Source: Tessaracoccus sp. MC1679 (GTDB lineage Bacteria > Actinomycetota > Actinomycetes > Propionibacteriales > Propionibacteriaceae). Taken from it: a stretch of DNA of 64,000 bases. The position numbers and the translations under genes were made by a program. Positions 7,736 through 15,445 of the stretch are shown in pieces. Positions within the stretch are counted from its first letter, which is position 1; the number at the start of each line of letters is the position of its first letter. The stretch lies in contig NZ_JACJGB010000007.1 of the NCBI RefSeq assembly GCF_014164775.1, positions 62,001 through 126,000 of the forward strand, in the 5' to 3' direction. The notes under the pieces are model-generated. The model had not been told where the DNA came from and ran no database searches. It saw only the letters and a list, made by a program, of their open reading frames with translations.

Positions 7736-8758
7736 CTACAGCCTCGGGAGGATCTGCTCGGCGAACAGCTCCGCGCGCCTCGCCACGGGGATGTGGCACC
7801 GCGAATCGTGCTTGGGGTAGGACTCGAGCAGCTCGGGCACCACCTCGTCGCACGCCACACCCGCGTACTCGCGGAAGGTGCAGCGCGGATGGAAGGCGCA
7901 GCCGGGCGGGATGTTGATCAGCGACGGCGGGTTGCCGTCGATCGGCATCAGCCGCTCGGCTTTGAGCCGGTCCAGGCGGGGCATGGAGGTCAGCAGCCCC
8001 CACGTGTAGGGGTGGTCGGGTTGGTGGAAGGCGTCGTCGACCTCCGCGTACTCCACGCCCTTGCCGCCGTACATCACCATGACGTCGTCGGCGATCTCGG
8101 CCACCACGCCCAGGTCGTGGGTGATCATGATGATGGCCGAGCCGAACTCCTGCTGGAGGCCGCGCATGAGGTCCAGGATCTGGGCCTGGACCGTCACGTC
8201 GAGGGCGGTGGTGGGCTCGTCGGCGATCAGCAGCTCGGGGTTGTTGATCAGCGCCATGGCGATCATGGCCCGCTGCCGCATGCCGCCGGAGAATTCGTGG
8301 GGGTGCTGGTCCACGCGCTTGTCGGGATTCGGGATGCCGACGCGGGCGAGCATCTCGATGACGGTGGTGCGGGCGGCCTTCTTCGAGACGTTCTCGTGCA
8401 CCTGGATGGCTTCGGTGAGCTGCTGTCCGACGGTGTAGTAGGGGTGCATCGCCGAGAGCGGGTCCTGGAAGATCATGGCGAGCTTGCGTCCGCGGAGGCG
8501 GCGGAGCTCCTCGTCGGAGATCGTGAGCAGGTCCTGCCCGTCGAGCAGGATTTCGCCGCTGACCTGGGCACGTGAGCCGCGGTGGAGACCCATGATCGCC
8601 AGCGACGTCACGGACTTGCCGGAGCCCGATTCGCCGACGATGCCCAGCGTGGTGCCCTTGTGGAGGGTGAAGGTGAGGCCGTCGACGGCCTTGACCACGC
8701 CGTCGTCCGTGGGGAAGCTGACCCTGAGATCGGTGACTCGAAGGAACGGTTCGCTCAT
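7736..8758 (-). CDS. Peptide ABC importer ATPase (OppD/DppD type)
   Basis: A 340-aa ATPase. Walker A is GESGSGKS, the signature is FSGGMRQRAMIAMAL, Walker B is LLIADEPTTALD, and the C-terminal oligo_HPY segment (PPGCAFHPRC) is present. ATG 8758 starts inside the stop of the upstream permease gene (ATGA). GKGVEYAEVDDAF stands where most family members have GxxVExG; I would not read meaning into it. It powers import together with the OppF-type ATPase. Confidence 0.93.
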   Translation of the reverse strand: MSEPFLRVTDLRVSFPTDDGVVKAVDGLTFTLHKGTTLGIVGESGSGKSVTSLAIMGLHRGSRAQVSGEILLDGQDLLTISDEELRRLRGRKLAMIFQDPLSAMHPYYTVGQQLTEAIQVHENVSKKAARTTVIEMLARVGIPNPDKRVDQHPHEFSGGMRQRAMIAMALINNPELLIADEPTTALDVTVQAQILDLMRGLQQEFGSAIIMITHDLGVVAEIADDVMVMYGGKGVEYAEVDDAFHQPDHPYTWGLLTSMPRLDRLKAERLMPIDGNPPSLINIPPGCAFHPRCTFREYAGVACDEVVPELLESYPKHDSRCHIPVARRAELFAEQILPRL

Positions 8759-9771
8759 CAGCCCACCTTCACTCTCGGGTCGATGAATCCGTAGGCGATG
8801 TCGACCACCATATTCGCGATGACGATGAAGGAAGCGACGATCATCACCATCGCCACGATGGTGGGCAGGTCCATGTTGGTGACGGAGCGCACAGCGAGGA
8901 AGCCGAGTCCGTGCATGGAGAAGACGCTCTCGGTGATGATGGCGCCGCCGAGGAGGCCGCCGAGGTCCAGGCCGGCCGCCGTGACGATGGGGGTGGTGGC
9001 GGCGCGGAGGCCGTGCCTGAACACGACCCGGCCCCTGGTCACGCCCTTGGCGTGCGCGGTGCGGATGTAGTCCTCGCTGAGCGTCTCGATCATGTAGGCG
9101 CGGGTCAGCCGGACGTAGCTGGCGGCGAAGAAGAACGCCAACGTGATCCACGGCAGGATCAGATTGTGCGCCCAGGCGAGGGGGTTCTCGAAGAACGGCA
9201 CGTAGTTGGGGATGGGCACCCAGCCCCACTTGATGGCGGGGAAGGTCAGCAGGATCAGGCCGACGAAGAAGGTGGGCAGCGAGAACCCGACGAGGGCGGC
9301 GCCGACGATGGTGCGGTCGGGCCATCGGCCCTTGTTGAGCGCGGCGAGGATGCCGCCGCCGACGCCGATGAACATCCAGAGCGAGAAGGCCCCGACGGCG
9401 ATGGACAGTGAGACCGGCCAGGCCTCGCCGACCATCTCGTTGATGGTGCGGTGCTGGCTGGGCGAGTACCCCAGGCACGGGGCGCCACAGTGGACGACCT
9501 GCTCCGGGTTGGACTCGCGGAGCTCCGCGTTGTCCGGGAAGTCGCGGCCGACGAACAGGCCGGCGACGAACTTGCCGTACTGGACGGTGACCGGCTGGTC
9601 GTAGCCGAGGGCCTTGCGGTTGCCCTCGAGGATGGTGGGGGTGCAGTTCTTACCGCAGGTGTACTGGGCTGGGTCGATCGGTGAGGCGTAGAACAGGACG
9701 AAGGTGGTCGCGGTGATCACGAAGAGCATCGCCACGACGGCGATCAGCCGCCTGAGGATGTAGTAGAACAT
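8758..9771 (-). CDS. Peptide ABC importer permease (OppB/DppB type)
   Basis: A 337-aa integral membrane protein beginning MFYYILRRLIAVVAMLFVIT, the usual DppB-like first helix. Later hydrophobic segments (LSIAVGAFSLWMFIGVGGGI, FSLPTFFVGLILL, LPWITLAFFFAASYVRLTR) match the BPD permease core. The EAA loop region is around EDYIRTAHAKGVTRGRV. A periplasmic loop contains cysteines (CGKNC, CGAPC). ATG 9771 is chosen because the upstream extension is not membrane-like. It sits 67 bases after the binding-protein gene, with a stem-loop in that gap. Confidence 0.92.
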   Translation of the reverse strand: MFYYILRRLIAVVAMLFVITATTFVLFYASPIDPAQYTCGKNCTPTILEGNRKALGYDQPVTVQYGKFVAGLFVGRDFPDNAELRESNPEQVVHCGAPCLGYSPSQHRTINEMVGEAWPVSLSIAVGAFSLWMFIGVGGGILAALNKGRWPDRTIVGAALVGFSLPTFFVGLILLTFPAIKWGWVPIPNYVPFFENPLAWAHNLILPWITLAFFFAASYVRLTRAYMIETLSEDYIRTAHAKGVTRGRVVFRHGLRAATTPIVTAAGLDLGGLLGGAIITESVFSMHGLGFLAVRSVTNMDLPTIVAMVMIVASFIVIANMVVDIAYGFIDPRVKVG

Positions 9772-9794
9772 GCCAGCTCCTAGTGTTCCGCGTG

Positions 9795-9826
9795 GGTGGG
9801 GGTGCGCCCGTGGACGCACCCCCACC
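9795..9826 (-). terminator. Intercistronic stem-loop after the binding-protein gene
   Basis: GGTGGGGGTGCG and CGCACCCCCACC form a perfect 12-bp stem with an 8-base loop, placed between the solute-binding protein stop (9839) and the permease start (9771). In importer operons such hairpins usually cause partial termination or protect the upstream mRNA, so that binding protein is made in excess. That role is inferred here. Confidence 0.7.
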
Positions 9827-9838
9827 TCCTGCTCTATG

Positions 9839-11590
9839 TCAGTTCTTGACCGAGATGGTCGCCACGTCGTAGTAGCCCGTGAAGGTGCCATTGACGTAGG
9901 CGCCCTGCACATTGCTACCGCGGACGAACACGAACTGGTCCACGATCAGCGGGATGACCGAGAAGTGCTCGGTCACGGCGGCCGCGTCGAGCTGGCCCCA
10001 GGCCGCCTCGCGCTCGGCCTGATCGGCGATCTGGTAGGCCTCGTCGATTCCGGCGTTGAACTCGTCGTTGTTGAAGTAGCCGTAGTCCTGGCCGGGGCCG
10101 CCGGCGCTGATCTGCGTGCTGCCGTCGAGCAGCTGCGGGATCACCGTGGAGGCCGACGGGTAGTCCGCGCCCCAACCGGCCCAGTACGCGTCGTACTTGG
10201 GGGCCGAGTCCGGGGACTGCAGGGTGCCGTAGTACTGCTCGGCCGGGATGCCGATCAGGTTGGTCTCGAAGCCGGCAGCGTCCCAGCCCGTCTTGAGGCC
10301 GGAGAAGACCTTGTCCATCGTGTCGTTCTTCCGGTAGGCCACGTTGATGGCCACGGGCAGGGTCAGGCCAGACTCCTCGAGGGCTGCCTTGGCTGCCTCC
10401 GGGTCACCGGTCTCGCCGGCGAGCAGCGGGGTGTCCGGGAACGCCTCGAGGGCCGGGTTGATCAGGGAGTTGATCGGCTTGGCAACCTGGTCGCCGCCGA
10501 CGGCGGTCACGTAGGCGGAGCGGTCCGTGGCCAGGGCCAGCGCCTCGCGGGCCTTGTCGTTGCTCATCACATCGGACTTGTAGTTCGGCACCAGGTACCG
10601 GGTGTAGGGCGAGGCGACGATGTCGGTGCGGCCCTCGGCGCCGGTGGACACGTTGGCCAGCGCCGTGACCGGTGCCTGGTCGAAGGTGATGGCGTTCTGG
10701 TCGTCACCCTGGTTGGCGATCAGGCGCTCGTAGACGGTCTCCTGGGTGAGGGACTCGTCCCACACGATGGAGTCGGGGTAGGCCTTGCGGACCTCGTCGG
10801 TGGCCGGGTCCCACTCGTCGTTGCGGACGAAGGTGCCGCCGCTGTTGGGGGACCAGGTGCCGTCCAGCTTGTAGGGGCCGTTGGAGAAGATCTGGAAGTT
10901 GGACTTGTCGCCCTGATCCTTGTCCTCGCGGAAGGCGCCGAAGGCGGTCATGGTGACCGTGGAGTTGAAGTCCATCACGGGCTGGCTCAGCTTGAAGGTG
11001 ATGGTGTTGCCGTCACAGCTGACCGCCTGGTCGTAGAGCTCCTGGCCGGTGCCGGTGTAGGGGCCGACGTACTGGGAGGAGCCGTCGTCGTTCTTCGGGA
11101 TGTCGAGGAACTGGATGGCGTAGTTGGGGCCGCCGGTGATCACGTCGACGGCGAAGGTGCGGGAGATGCCGTACTTGTAGTCCTCGCAGGTGACGTCCTG
11201 GCCGTCCTCCCACTTGATGCCGTCCTTGAGGGTGAACGTCCAGGTCTTGCCGTCCTCGCTCACCGTGCCGGTGTCGGTGGCGGCATCGGCGACGAGCGTG
11301 GCCTGCTCGGTGTTCGAGGTCACCGGCGACCAGGTGGTCAGGGTGCGGCTGAACGTTCGGTTGCCGAACTCGATGGCCACGCCCACGTAGGTGCGCTGCG
11401 GGTCCCAGTGCTCCGTCGCGGTGCCGATCAGCAGGTTGAGGGTCCCTCCGGCGGTGGGAGTGTCGGCGGCGGCGGACTCGGAGGCCGCCGTCGACCCGCT
11501 GCTGGTTGCCTCGGGTGTCGACCCGCAGGACGTGATCAGGCCCAAGGCCATCAGTGCCGCGACGCTCGCGGCGATCTTGCTACGCCTCAT
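9839..11590 (-). CDS. Family 5 extracellular solute-binding lipoprotein (peptide importer)
   Basis: A 583-aa SBP_bac_5 protein. The N-terminus has a lipoprotein signal (KIAASVAALMALGLITSC) with the acylated Cys at about residue 22, then a Ser/Thr/Ala-rich linker. GGTLNLLIGTATEHWDPQRT is the normal family start, and further family features include WTFTLKDGIKWEDGQDVT and NGPYKLDGTW. It delivers peptides or similar ligands to the permease pair. It lies second in the operon, between the two permease genes, an arrangement common in actinomycetes. Confidence 0.93.
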   Translation of the reverse strand: MRRSKIAASVAALMALGLITSCGSTPEATSSGSTAASESAAADTPTAGGTLNLLIGTATEHWDPQRTYVGVAIEFGNRTFSRTLTTWSPVTSNTEQATLVADAATDTGTVSEDGKTWTFTLKDGIKWEDGQDVTCEDYKYGISRTFAVDVITGGPNYAIQFLDIPKNDDGSSQYVGPYTGTGQELYDQAVSCDGNTITFKLSQPVMDFNSTVTMTAFGAFREDKDQGDKSNFQIFSNGPYKLDGTWSPNSGGTFVRNDEWDPATDEVRKAYPDSIVWDESLTQETVYERLIANQGDDQNAITFDQAPVTALANVSTGAEGRTDIVASPYTRYLVPNYKSDVMSNDKAREALALATDRSAYVTAVGGDQVAKPINSLINPALEAFPDTPLLAGETGDPEAAKAALEESGLTLPVAINVAYRKNDTMDKVFSGLKTGWDAAGFETNLIGIPAEQYYGTLQSPDSAPKYDAYWAGWGADYPSASTVIPQLLDGSTQISAGGPGQDYGYFNNDEFNAGIDEAYQIADQAEREAAWGQLDAAAVTEHFSVIPLIVDQFVFVRGSNVQGAYVNGTFTGYYDVATISVKN

Positions 11591-11639
11591 TGGCGCTCTC
11601 CTTCATAGGTGGATGTGGTGGAAGTTCTGGGTGTGGCCG

Positions 11640-12617
11640 TCACTGGCGGTCCGCCTTGGGATCCAGCGCGTCGCGCAGGCCGTCGCCGAGGAGGTTGAAC
11701 GAGAGCACCACCAGGAAGAGGGTGACGCCCGGGAAGATGAAGTACGCCGGATCCGAGGTGGCGTAGTGCACCGAATCGTTGAGGATCGAGCCGAACGACG
11801 GGGTGGGCGCCTGGATGCCGACCCCGAGGAAGCCCAGTGCCGCCTCGGTGGCGATGTTCTGGGGCATGATCAGCGTGGTGTAGACCAGGATCGGCGCCCA
11901 CAGGTGGGGAAGCAGTTCGGTGAAGTAGATCCGGACGCGCCCGGCTCCCAGCGACCGTGCGGCCTCGACGAATTCGCGTTCCTTCAGTGACAGCACCTGC
12001 CCGCGGATGATCCGGGCGAAGTAGGGCCAGCCGAAGAAGCCCATCACCGCGATCATGAACAGCATCGACGCCGGGGTCCGGTCTGTGCCGAGTGAGCGCT
12101 GGATGACGTCGATCGCGATGGTGGACAGGGCGATCAGCATCAGCGTCTGCGGGAAGCTGAGCACGAAGTCGATCACGCGGGAGAACAGCCAGTCCACGCG
12201 CCCGCCGGCGGTGCCGGAGACAATTCCGATGACGGTGCCCAGAACCACGGAGACCGCGACCGCGCTGGTGGCCACGACGAGGGAGACGGTGAGGCCGGCG
12301 AGCACGCGGGAGAGGAGGTCGCGGCCGGTGCCCGGCTCCACGCCCATCGGGTGGTCCCAGGACACTCCCCCGAGCGGTCCGAGGGGTAGAGAGCCGAGGC
12401 CGCCCACCAGGTCCGTGTTGGAGGAGTACGGATCGAGCCAGCCGAGCTGGGTCATCAGCGGTGCGGTGACGGCGAGGAGAATGAAGAAGACGGTGGAGCA
12501 GAGGGCCGCGATGGTGACTTTGTCGCGGGCGAGGCGCGAGCGCGTGATCTGCCACGGCGTGCGGCCCGCGATCGCGACGGCGCCGTCACGCGCTTCGACG
12601 GCGGTGATCTCTGCCAT
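11640..12617 (-). CDS. Peptide ABC importer permease (OppC/DppC type)
   Basis: A 325-aa permease and first gene of the leftward operon. A cytoplasmic N-tail (TPWQITRSRLARDKVTIAAL) leads into the first helix. The EAA-like loop is near REFVEAARSLGAGRVRIYF, followed by ELLPHLWAPILVYTTL. ATG 12617 is preferred over GTG 12635 because AGGGA lies just upstream and the extension adds nothing recognisable. Its promoter should lie in the 410-base gap shared with the divergent IclR gene. Confidence 0.92.
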   Translation of the reverse strand: MAEITAVEARDGAVAIAGRTPWQITRSRLARDKVTIAALCSTVFFILLAVTAPLMTQLGWLDPYSSNTDLVGGLGSLPLGPLGGVSWDHPMGVEPGTGRDLLSRVLAGLTVSLVVATSAVAVSVVLGTVIGIVSGTAGGRVDWLFSRVIDFVLSFPQTLMLIALSTIAIDVIQRSLGTDRTPASMLFMIAVMGFFGWPYFARIIRGQVLSLKEREFVEAARSLGAGRVRIYFTELLPHLWAPILVYTTLIMPQNIATEAALGFLGVGIQAPTPSFGSILNDSVHYATSDPAYFIFPGVTLFLVVLSFNLLGDGLRDALDPKADRQ

Positions 12618-12878
12618 CCGGATCCCTGCTTCCACCCGTGACGCGGCCCCGAGTACTACGGGCCGTCCGACACATTAGTGGACGTGATGTTTCGTGTGGG
12701 GACGCGGAGGTAACGATTTGATTGCGCGGTCACCCAATGTCGCGGGGAGGCGGGTCGGGCCCACGCGAAGAGGCGGATCTGGTGGCGACTCCGCTCGCTG
12801 GCGCGGTCGTGGTCAGGTTTCGCCAGGGCTCCCGGAACAACCAGACTCCAAGTCCTGTGAGTGACCTGGATGCGTCAA

Positions 12879-12945
12879 GTTGCATTGAACGCAACGCTCT
12901 GAGAATTCTCCGGTCCAGGACGGTACATGTTGCACGTTACGCAAC
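12879..12945. promoter_or_regulatory. Pair of GTTGC-N7-GCAAC operators in the IclR/importer gap
   Basis: Two 17-bp sites share GTTGC-N7-GCAAC: 12879-12895 and 12929-12945. The first is nearly a full palindrome through its centre. Their starts are exactly 50 bp apart, so both lie on roughly the same DNA face. A perfect GAGAATTCTC palindrome (12901-12910) lies between them. They are about 90-150 bases before the IclR start. The likely ligand is the IclR protein encoded at 13031, controlling itself and perhaps the importer. The rest of the 12618-13030 gap shows no gene. Confidence 0.7.
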
Positions 12946-13030
12946 CTATCCATGAGTGCCGGTTGTGCAGTCTCTGCGCGATGTCTAGCCTCGAGTCATC
13001 GGAACAACGGGCCCGGAGGGAGGGGTGGAC

Positions 13031-13813
13031 GTGAGTCAGCAGGGCGTCGAACGCAGCAGTCTTGAGCGTGGCCTCCGCGTCATCCGCCTTCTCATCGAGT
13101 TGGAGAGTGACCCCGCCCTGCAACACCGTGGCCTCTCCGTTCAGCAGGTCTCCTACGAGCTGGGGGTCCACAAGAGCACTGCCTCGCGCATCCTGCAGAC
13201 GCTCGCCAAGGAGGGGTTCGCCGTCGCGCCCGCACGTTCCCGCCGGGGCTACCGGCTCGGGCCGGCGCTTCGCTCACGGTTCGGCCTCACCAGCGCCCAG
13301 CGGCGTTTTCGCCAGCTTGCCTCGCCGTTCCTGCAGGAACTCGTCGGCCTGACCGGGGAATGCGCACACGGGGCGGTGGCCGCGGATGGAGAGGCCCTTG
13401 TCGTGGACGCCATCGAGACGGCCCAGTCGCTGCGTGTCGTGCTGGAGAAGGGCCGGTTGCTGCCCCTCCACTCCACGTCGGTCGGCAAGTGCCTGCTCGC
13501 CTGGGAACTGGCCCCGCTGCCTGTCGAGCTACCTGCCCGCACCGGTCACACCATCACCGATCCCGGCCTGCTTCGCGACCACCTGGAGACGGTCCGCTCT
13601 CTCGGCTACGCCGTCGACAGCGAGGAGAACCACACCGGGGGGTGCGGGATCTCGGCGCCGGTGTTCGAAGGCCGGGACGGACCGCCGGTCGGTTGCATCG
13701 GCATAGGCGGCCCCGTCCAGCGCATCAACCCATCGACCATCGAGGACCTGGCAAGGCAAGTCACCCTCGTGGCGCACCAACTCACCGAGGCGATCGTCGA
13801 CACCCCCGACTGA
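13031..13813 (+). CDS. IclR-family transcriptional regulator
   Basis: A 260-aa IclR protein. The N-terminal winged helix contains LSVQQVSYELGVHKSTASRILQ-type recognition sequence (about residues 36-55), and the C-terminal effector domain has LPLHSTSVGKCLLAW and the GGCGISAPVF segment. GTG 13031 is preferred to GTG 13025 because the strong GGAGGGAGGGG (13015-13025) then has normal spacing. It is divergent from the peptide importer, with paired palindromes in between, so it probably regulates that operon. The effector is unknown. Confidence 0.9.
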   Translation: MSQQGVERSSLERGLRVIRLLIELESDPALQHRGLSVQQVSYELGVHKSTASRILQTLAKEGFAVAPARSRRGYRLGPALRSRFGLTSAQRRFRQLASPFLQELVGLTGECAHGAVAADGEALVVDAIETAQSLRVVLEKGRLLPLHSTSVGKCLLAWELAPLPVELPARTGHTITDPGLLRDHLETVRSLGYAVDSEENHTGGCGISAPVFEGRDGPPVGCIGIGGPVQRINPSTIEDLARQVTLVAHQLTEAIVDTPD

Positions 13814-13829
13814 TCGCCCGCCCCTCACG

Positions 13830-13851
13830 CGCCCCGGCTCCCGCCGGGGCG
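13830..13851 (+). terminator. Stem-loop after the IclR gene
   Basis: CGCCCCGGC and GCCGGGGCG form a perfect 9-bp stem with a TCCC loop, 17 bases after the regulator stop. There is no T-run. It separates the regulator from the small membrane-peptide gene at 13909. Confidence 0.65.
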
Positions 13852-13908
13852 GCAAGCCCACCCACAACCCGGCCTGGCCCCGCCATGCCCGCACAACGAA
13901 GGAACATC

Positions 13909-14064
13909 ATGAACGCCTCCCCATTCGCCGCCGTCAACGCCCAGGCCGCCGCTGCCGTCATCGCAGTCTTCCTGGTCTTTGCCCTGCTGTTCGGCAACCC
14001 CGACGCCGCGCCCGGACCCGACCAGGGCACCGTGGAGGTCTCGCAGCAGGAGAGCGTCGGGTGA
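13909..14064 (+). CDS. 51-aa single-span membrane peptide
   Basis: A short frame, MNASPFAAVNAQ, followed by one hydrophobic helix (AAAAVIAVFLVFALLFG, about residues 12-29) and a polar tail ending EVSQQESVG. GAAGGAA lies at a correct distance before ATG 13909, which is the best evidence that it is translated. No family is recognised. It follows the IclR gene in the same direction but after a terminator-like hairpin. Confidence 0.5.
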   Translation: MNASPFAAVNAQAAAAVIAVFLVFALLFGNPDAAPGPDQGTVEVSQQESVG

Positions 14065-14095
14065 CACCCGACATGGCCGGCGGTCAAGGCCCGAC

Positions 14096-14482
14096 CTAGC
14101 CAACGGGCGCCGGGCCGCTCCGCGACAAGTCGGCAGGGGGGTCGGTGAGGACCGCGACGATCTCCCACTGGCGCACGAGGAACGACTCCTCGTCGAGCTT
14201 CTTGCGCCGCATCCAGCCGGTCACCTCGGTGTTGCACTTGCTGGTGTTGCAGCTCCGGCAGGCGGGCACCACGTTGTCGACCGTGTAGCGGCCCCCACGG
14301 GAGATGGGCAGCACGCAGTCCTTCTGCAGCGGCACGTCGACGGCGCCACAGTAGGCACACCCGCGCCACGCGTCACACAATCCGGCCCACTGCTCCGCGG
14401 TGAGGTCCTGGACCTTTCCGCTCAGCCGGCGCTTCCGCCGTCGCGCCGACCGCACCCTCATCGTCGTCGCTCGCCCCGCCAT
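14096..14482 (-). CDS. HNH-type nuclease-fold protein with altered first His
   Basis: A 128-aa protein with an HNH zinc frame: CAYCG (about residues 42-46), DCVLPISRGG, NVVPACRSCN and a final SKCN. Most HNH enzymes have DHVxPxSRGG at the second element; here the catalytic His position is Cys (DCV), so activity is doubtful although the fold and two CxxC pairs are intact. The N-terminus is arginine-rich and basic. It lies 125 bases after the ECF operon on the same strand. It could be a decayed HNH enzyme or a DNA/RNA-binding variant. Confidence 0.75.
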   Translation of the reverse strand: MAGRATTMRVRSARRRKRRLSGKVQDLTAEQWAGLCDAWRGCAYCGAVDVPLQKDCVLPISRGGRYTVDNVVPACRSCNTSKCNTEVTGWMRRKKLDEESFLVRQWEIVAVLTDPPADLSRSGPAPVG

Positions 14483-14606
14483 GCCCGCAGGCTACGCCCG
14501 ACCCGACCGCCCCCACCCTGCACGACACGCCGTCGAACTCCGGGCTCGACGCCCTCACGGGCATCGAGACACGGTTGACCCCGCCATTCGTGCCGCCCGA
14601 CGGCGC

Positions 14607-15434
14607 TCAGCCGCGGTAGACAGGCCACACCGCGCCCGCCCAGAAGCACGCGATCACGGCCAGCGCCGTCGCCCCCAGCACCGCGACATCCAACGGCGTC
14701 ACCCGCAGGTACGCCAACCGCAGGCTCCGGCCACGGGGGTCGGCCTGCGCGTAGGTGAACCCCCGCGTCTCCAGCGCCTCGACGGTGGTGCGCACGTTCT
14801 GCGCCGTGTTGAGGAAGATCGGGTAGAAGCTGAGGATCGCCATCCGGCCCCAGTGATACACGTTGCGCCATCCCAGCAGCCCGGCCCGCGCCGGCGCGGC
14901 CATCCGCAGCCGGTAGCCGTCGAAGACCGTGGTGAACTCCTCCACCATGATCGGCAGCATCCGGTAGCCGTAGCTGACCCCGAACGTGACCAGGTGCGGG
15001 GCACGGAAGGCGAGCAGCGCGTCGGAGAGCTTCTCCGGATCCAGCGACACGAACGCCGCCATCGACGCCATCGACACCGCCCCGAGCTTGAGGTTGAGCA
15101 CCGCCAGCGCGATGAGCGTCTCGACGTTGCCGCCGAACAGCAGCGACGCCACCACCAGATAGACGATCTCGAAGCCCAGCCCGATGACGAACAGCCCCAG
15201 GACGAGCGGCCCCACGCGGGCGAGGATCACGCTGACCACGCCGAGCAGGAACAACCCGGCCAGCACCGTCACGTTGTGCGTGAACCAGGGGACGAACGCC
15301 AGGACGAGGTACCAGACGATCACCACCCGCGGATCCATCCGCGTGAACAGGCCGCCGCGAGTAGCGTAGGCGGTGCGGATCAGCTCCAGCTTGATCCACT
15401 CGACGGACAGGACGTCGCGCTGCTTGCGGGCCAT
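14607..15434 (-). CDS. ECF transporter transmembrane T component
   Basis: A 275-aa CbiQ-like protein with five or six hydrophobic helices (for example VVIVWYLVLAFVPWF and VTVLAGLFLLGVVSVI). The coupling-helix region contains ALETRGFTYAQ, matching the conserved A-R-G signature that contacts the ATPases. ATG 15434 lies 12 bases after the ATPase gene. It couples the ATP-binding subunit to the substrate-binding S component. Confidence 0.88.
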   Translation of the reverse strand: MARKQRDVLSVEWIKLELIRTAYATRGGLFTRMDPRVVIVWYLVLAFVPWFTHNVTVLAGLFLLGVVSVILARVGPLVLGLFVIGLGFEIVYLVVASLLFGGNVETLIALAVLNLKLGAVSMASMAAFVSLDPEKLSDALLAFRAPHLVTFGVSYGYRMLPIMVEEFTTVFDGYRLRMAAPARAGLLGWRNVYHWGRMAILSFYPIFLNTAQNVRTTVEALETRGFTYAQADPRGRSLRLAYLRVTPLDVAVLGATALAVIACFWAGAVWPVYRG

Positions 15435-15445
15435 GGGTGGTGCTC

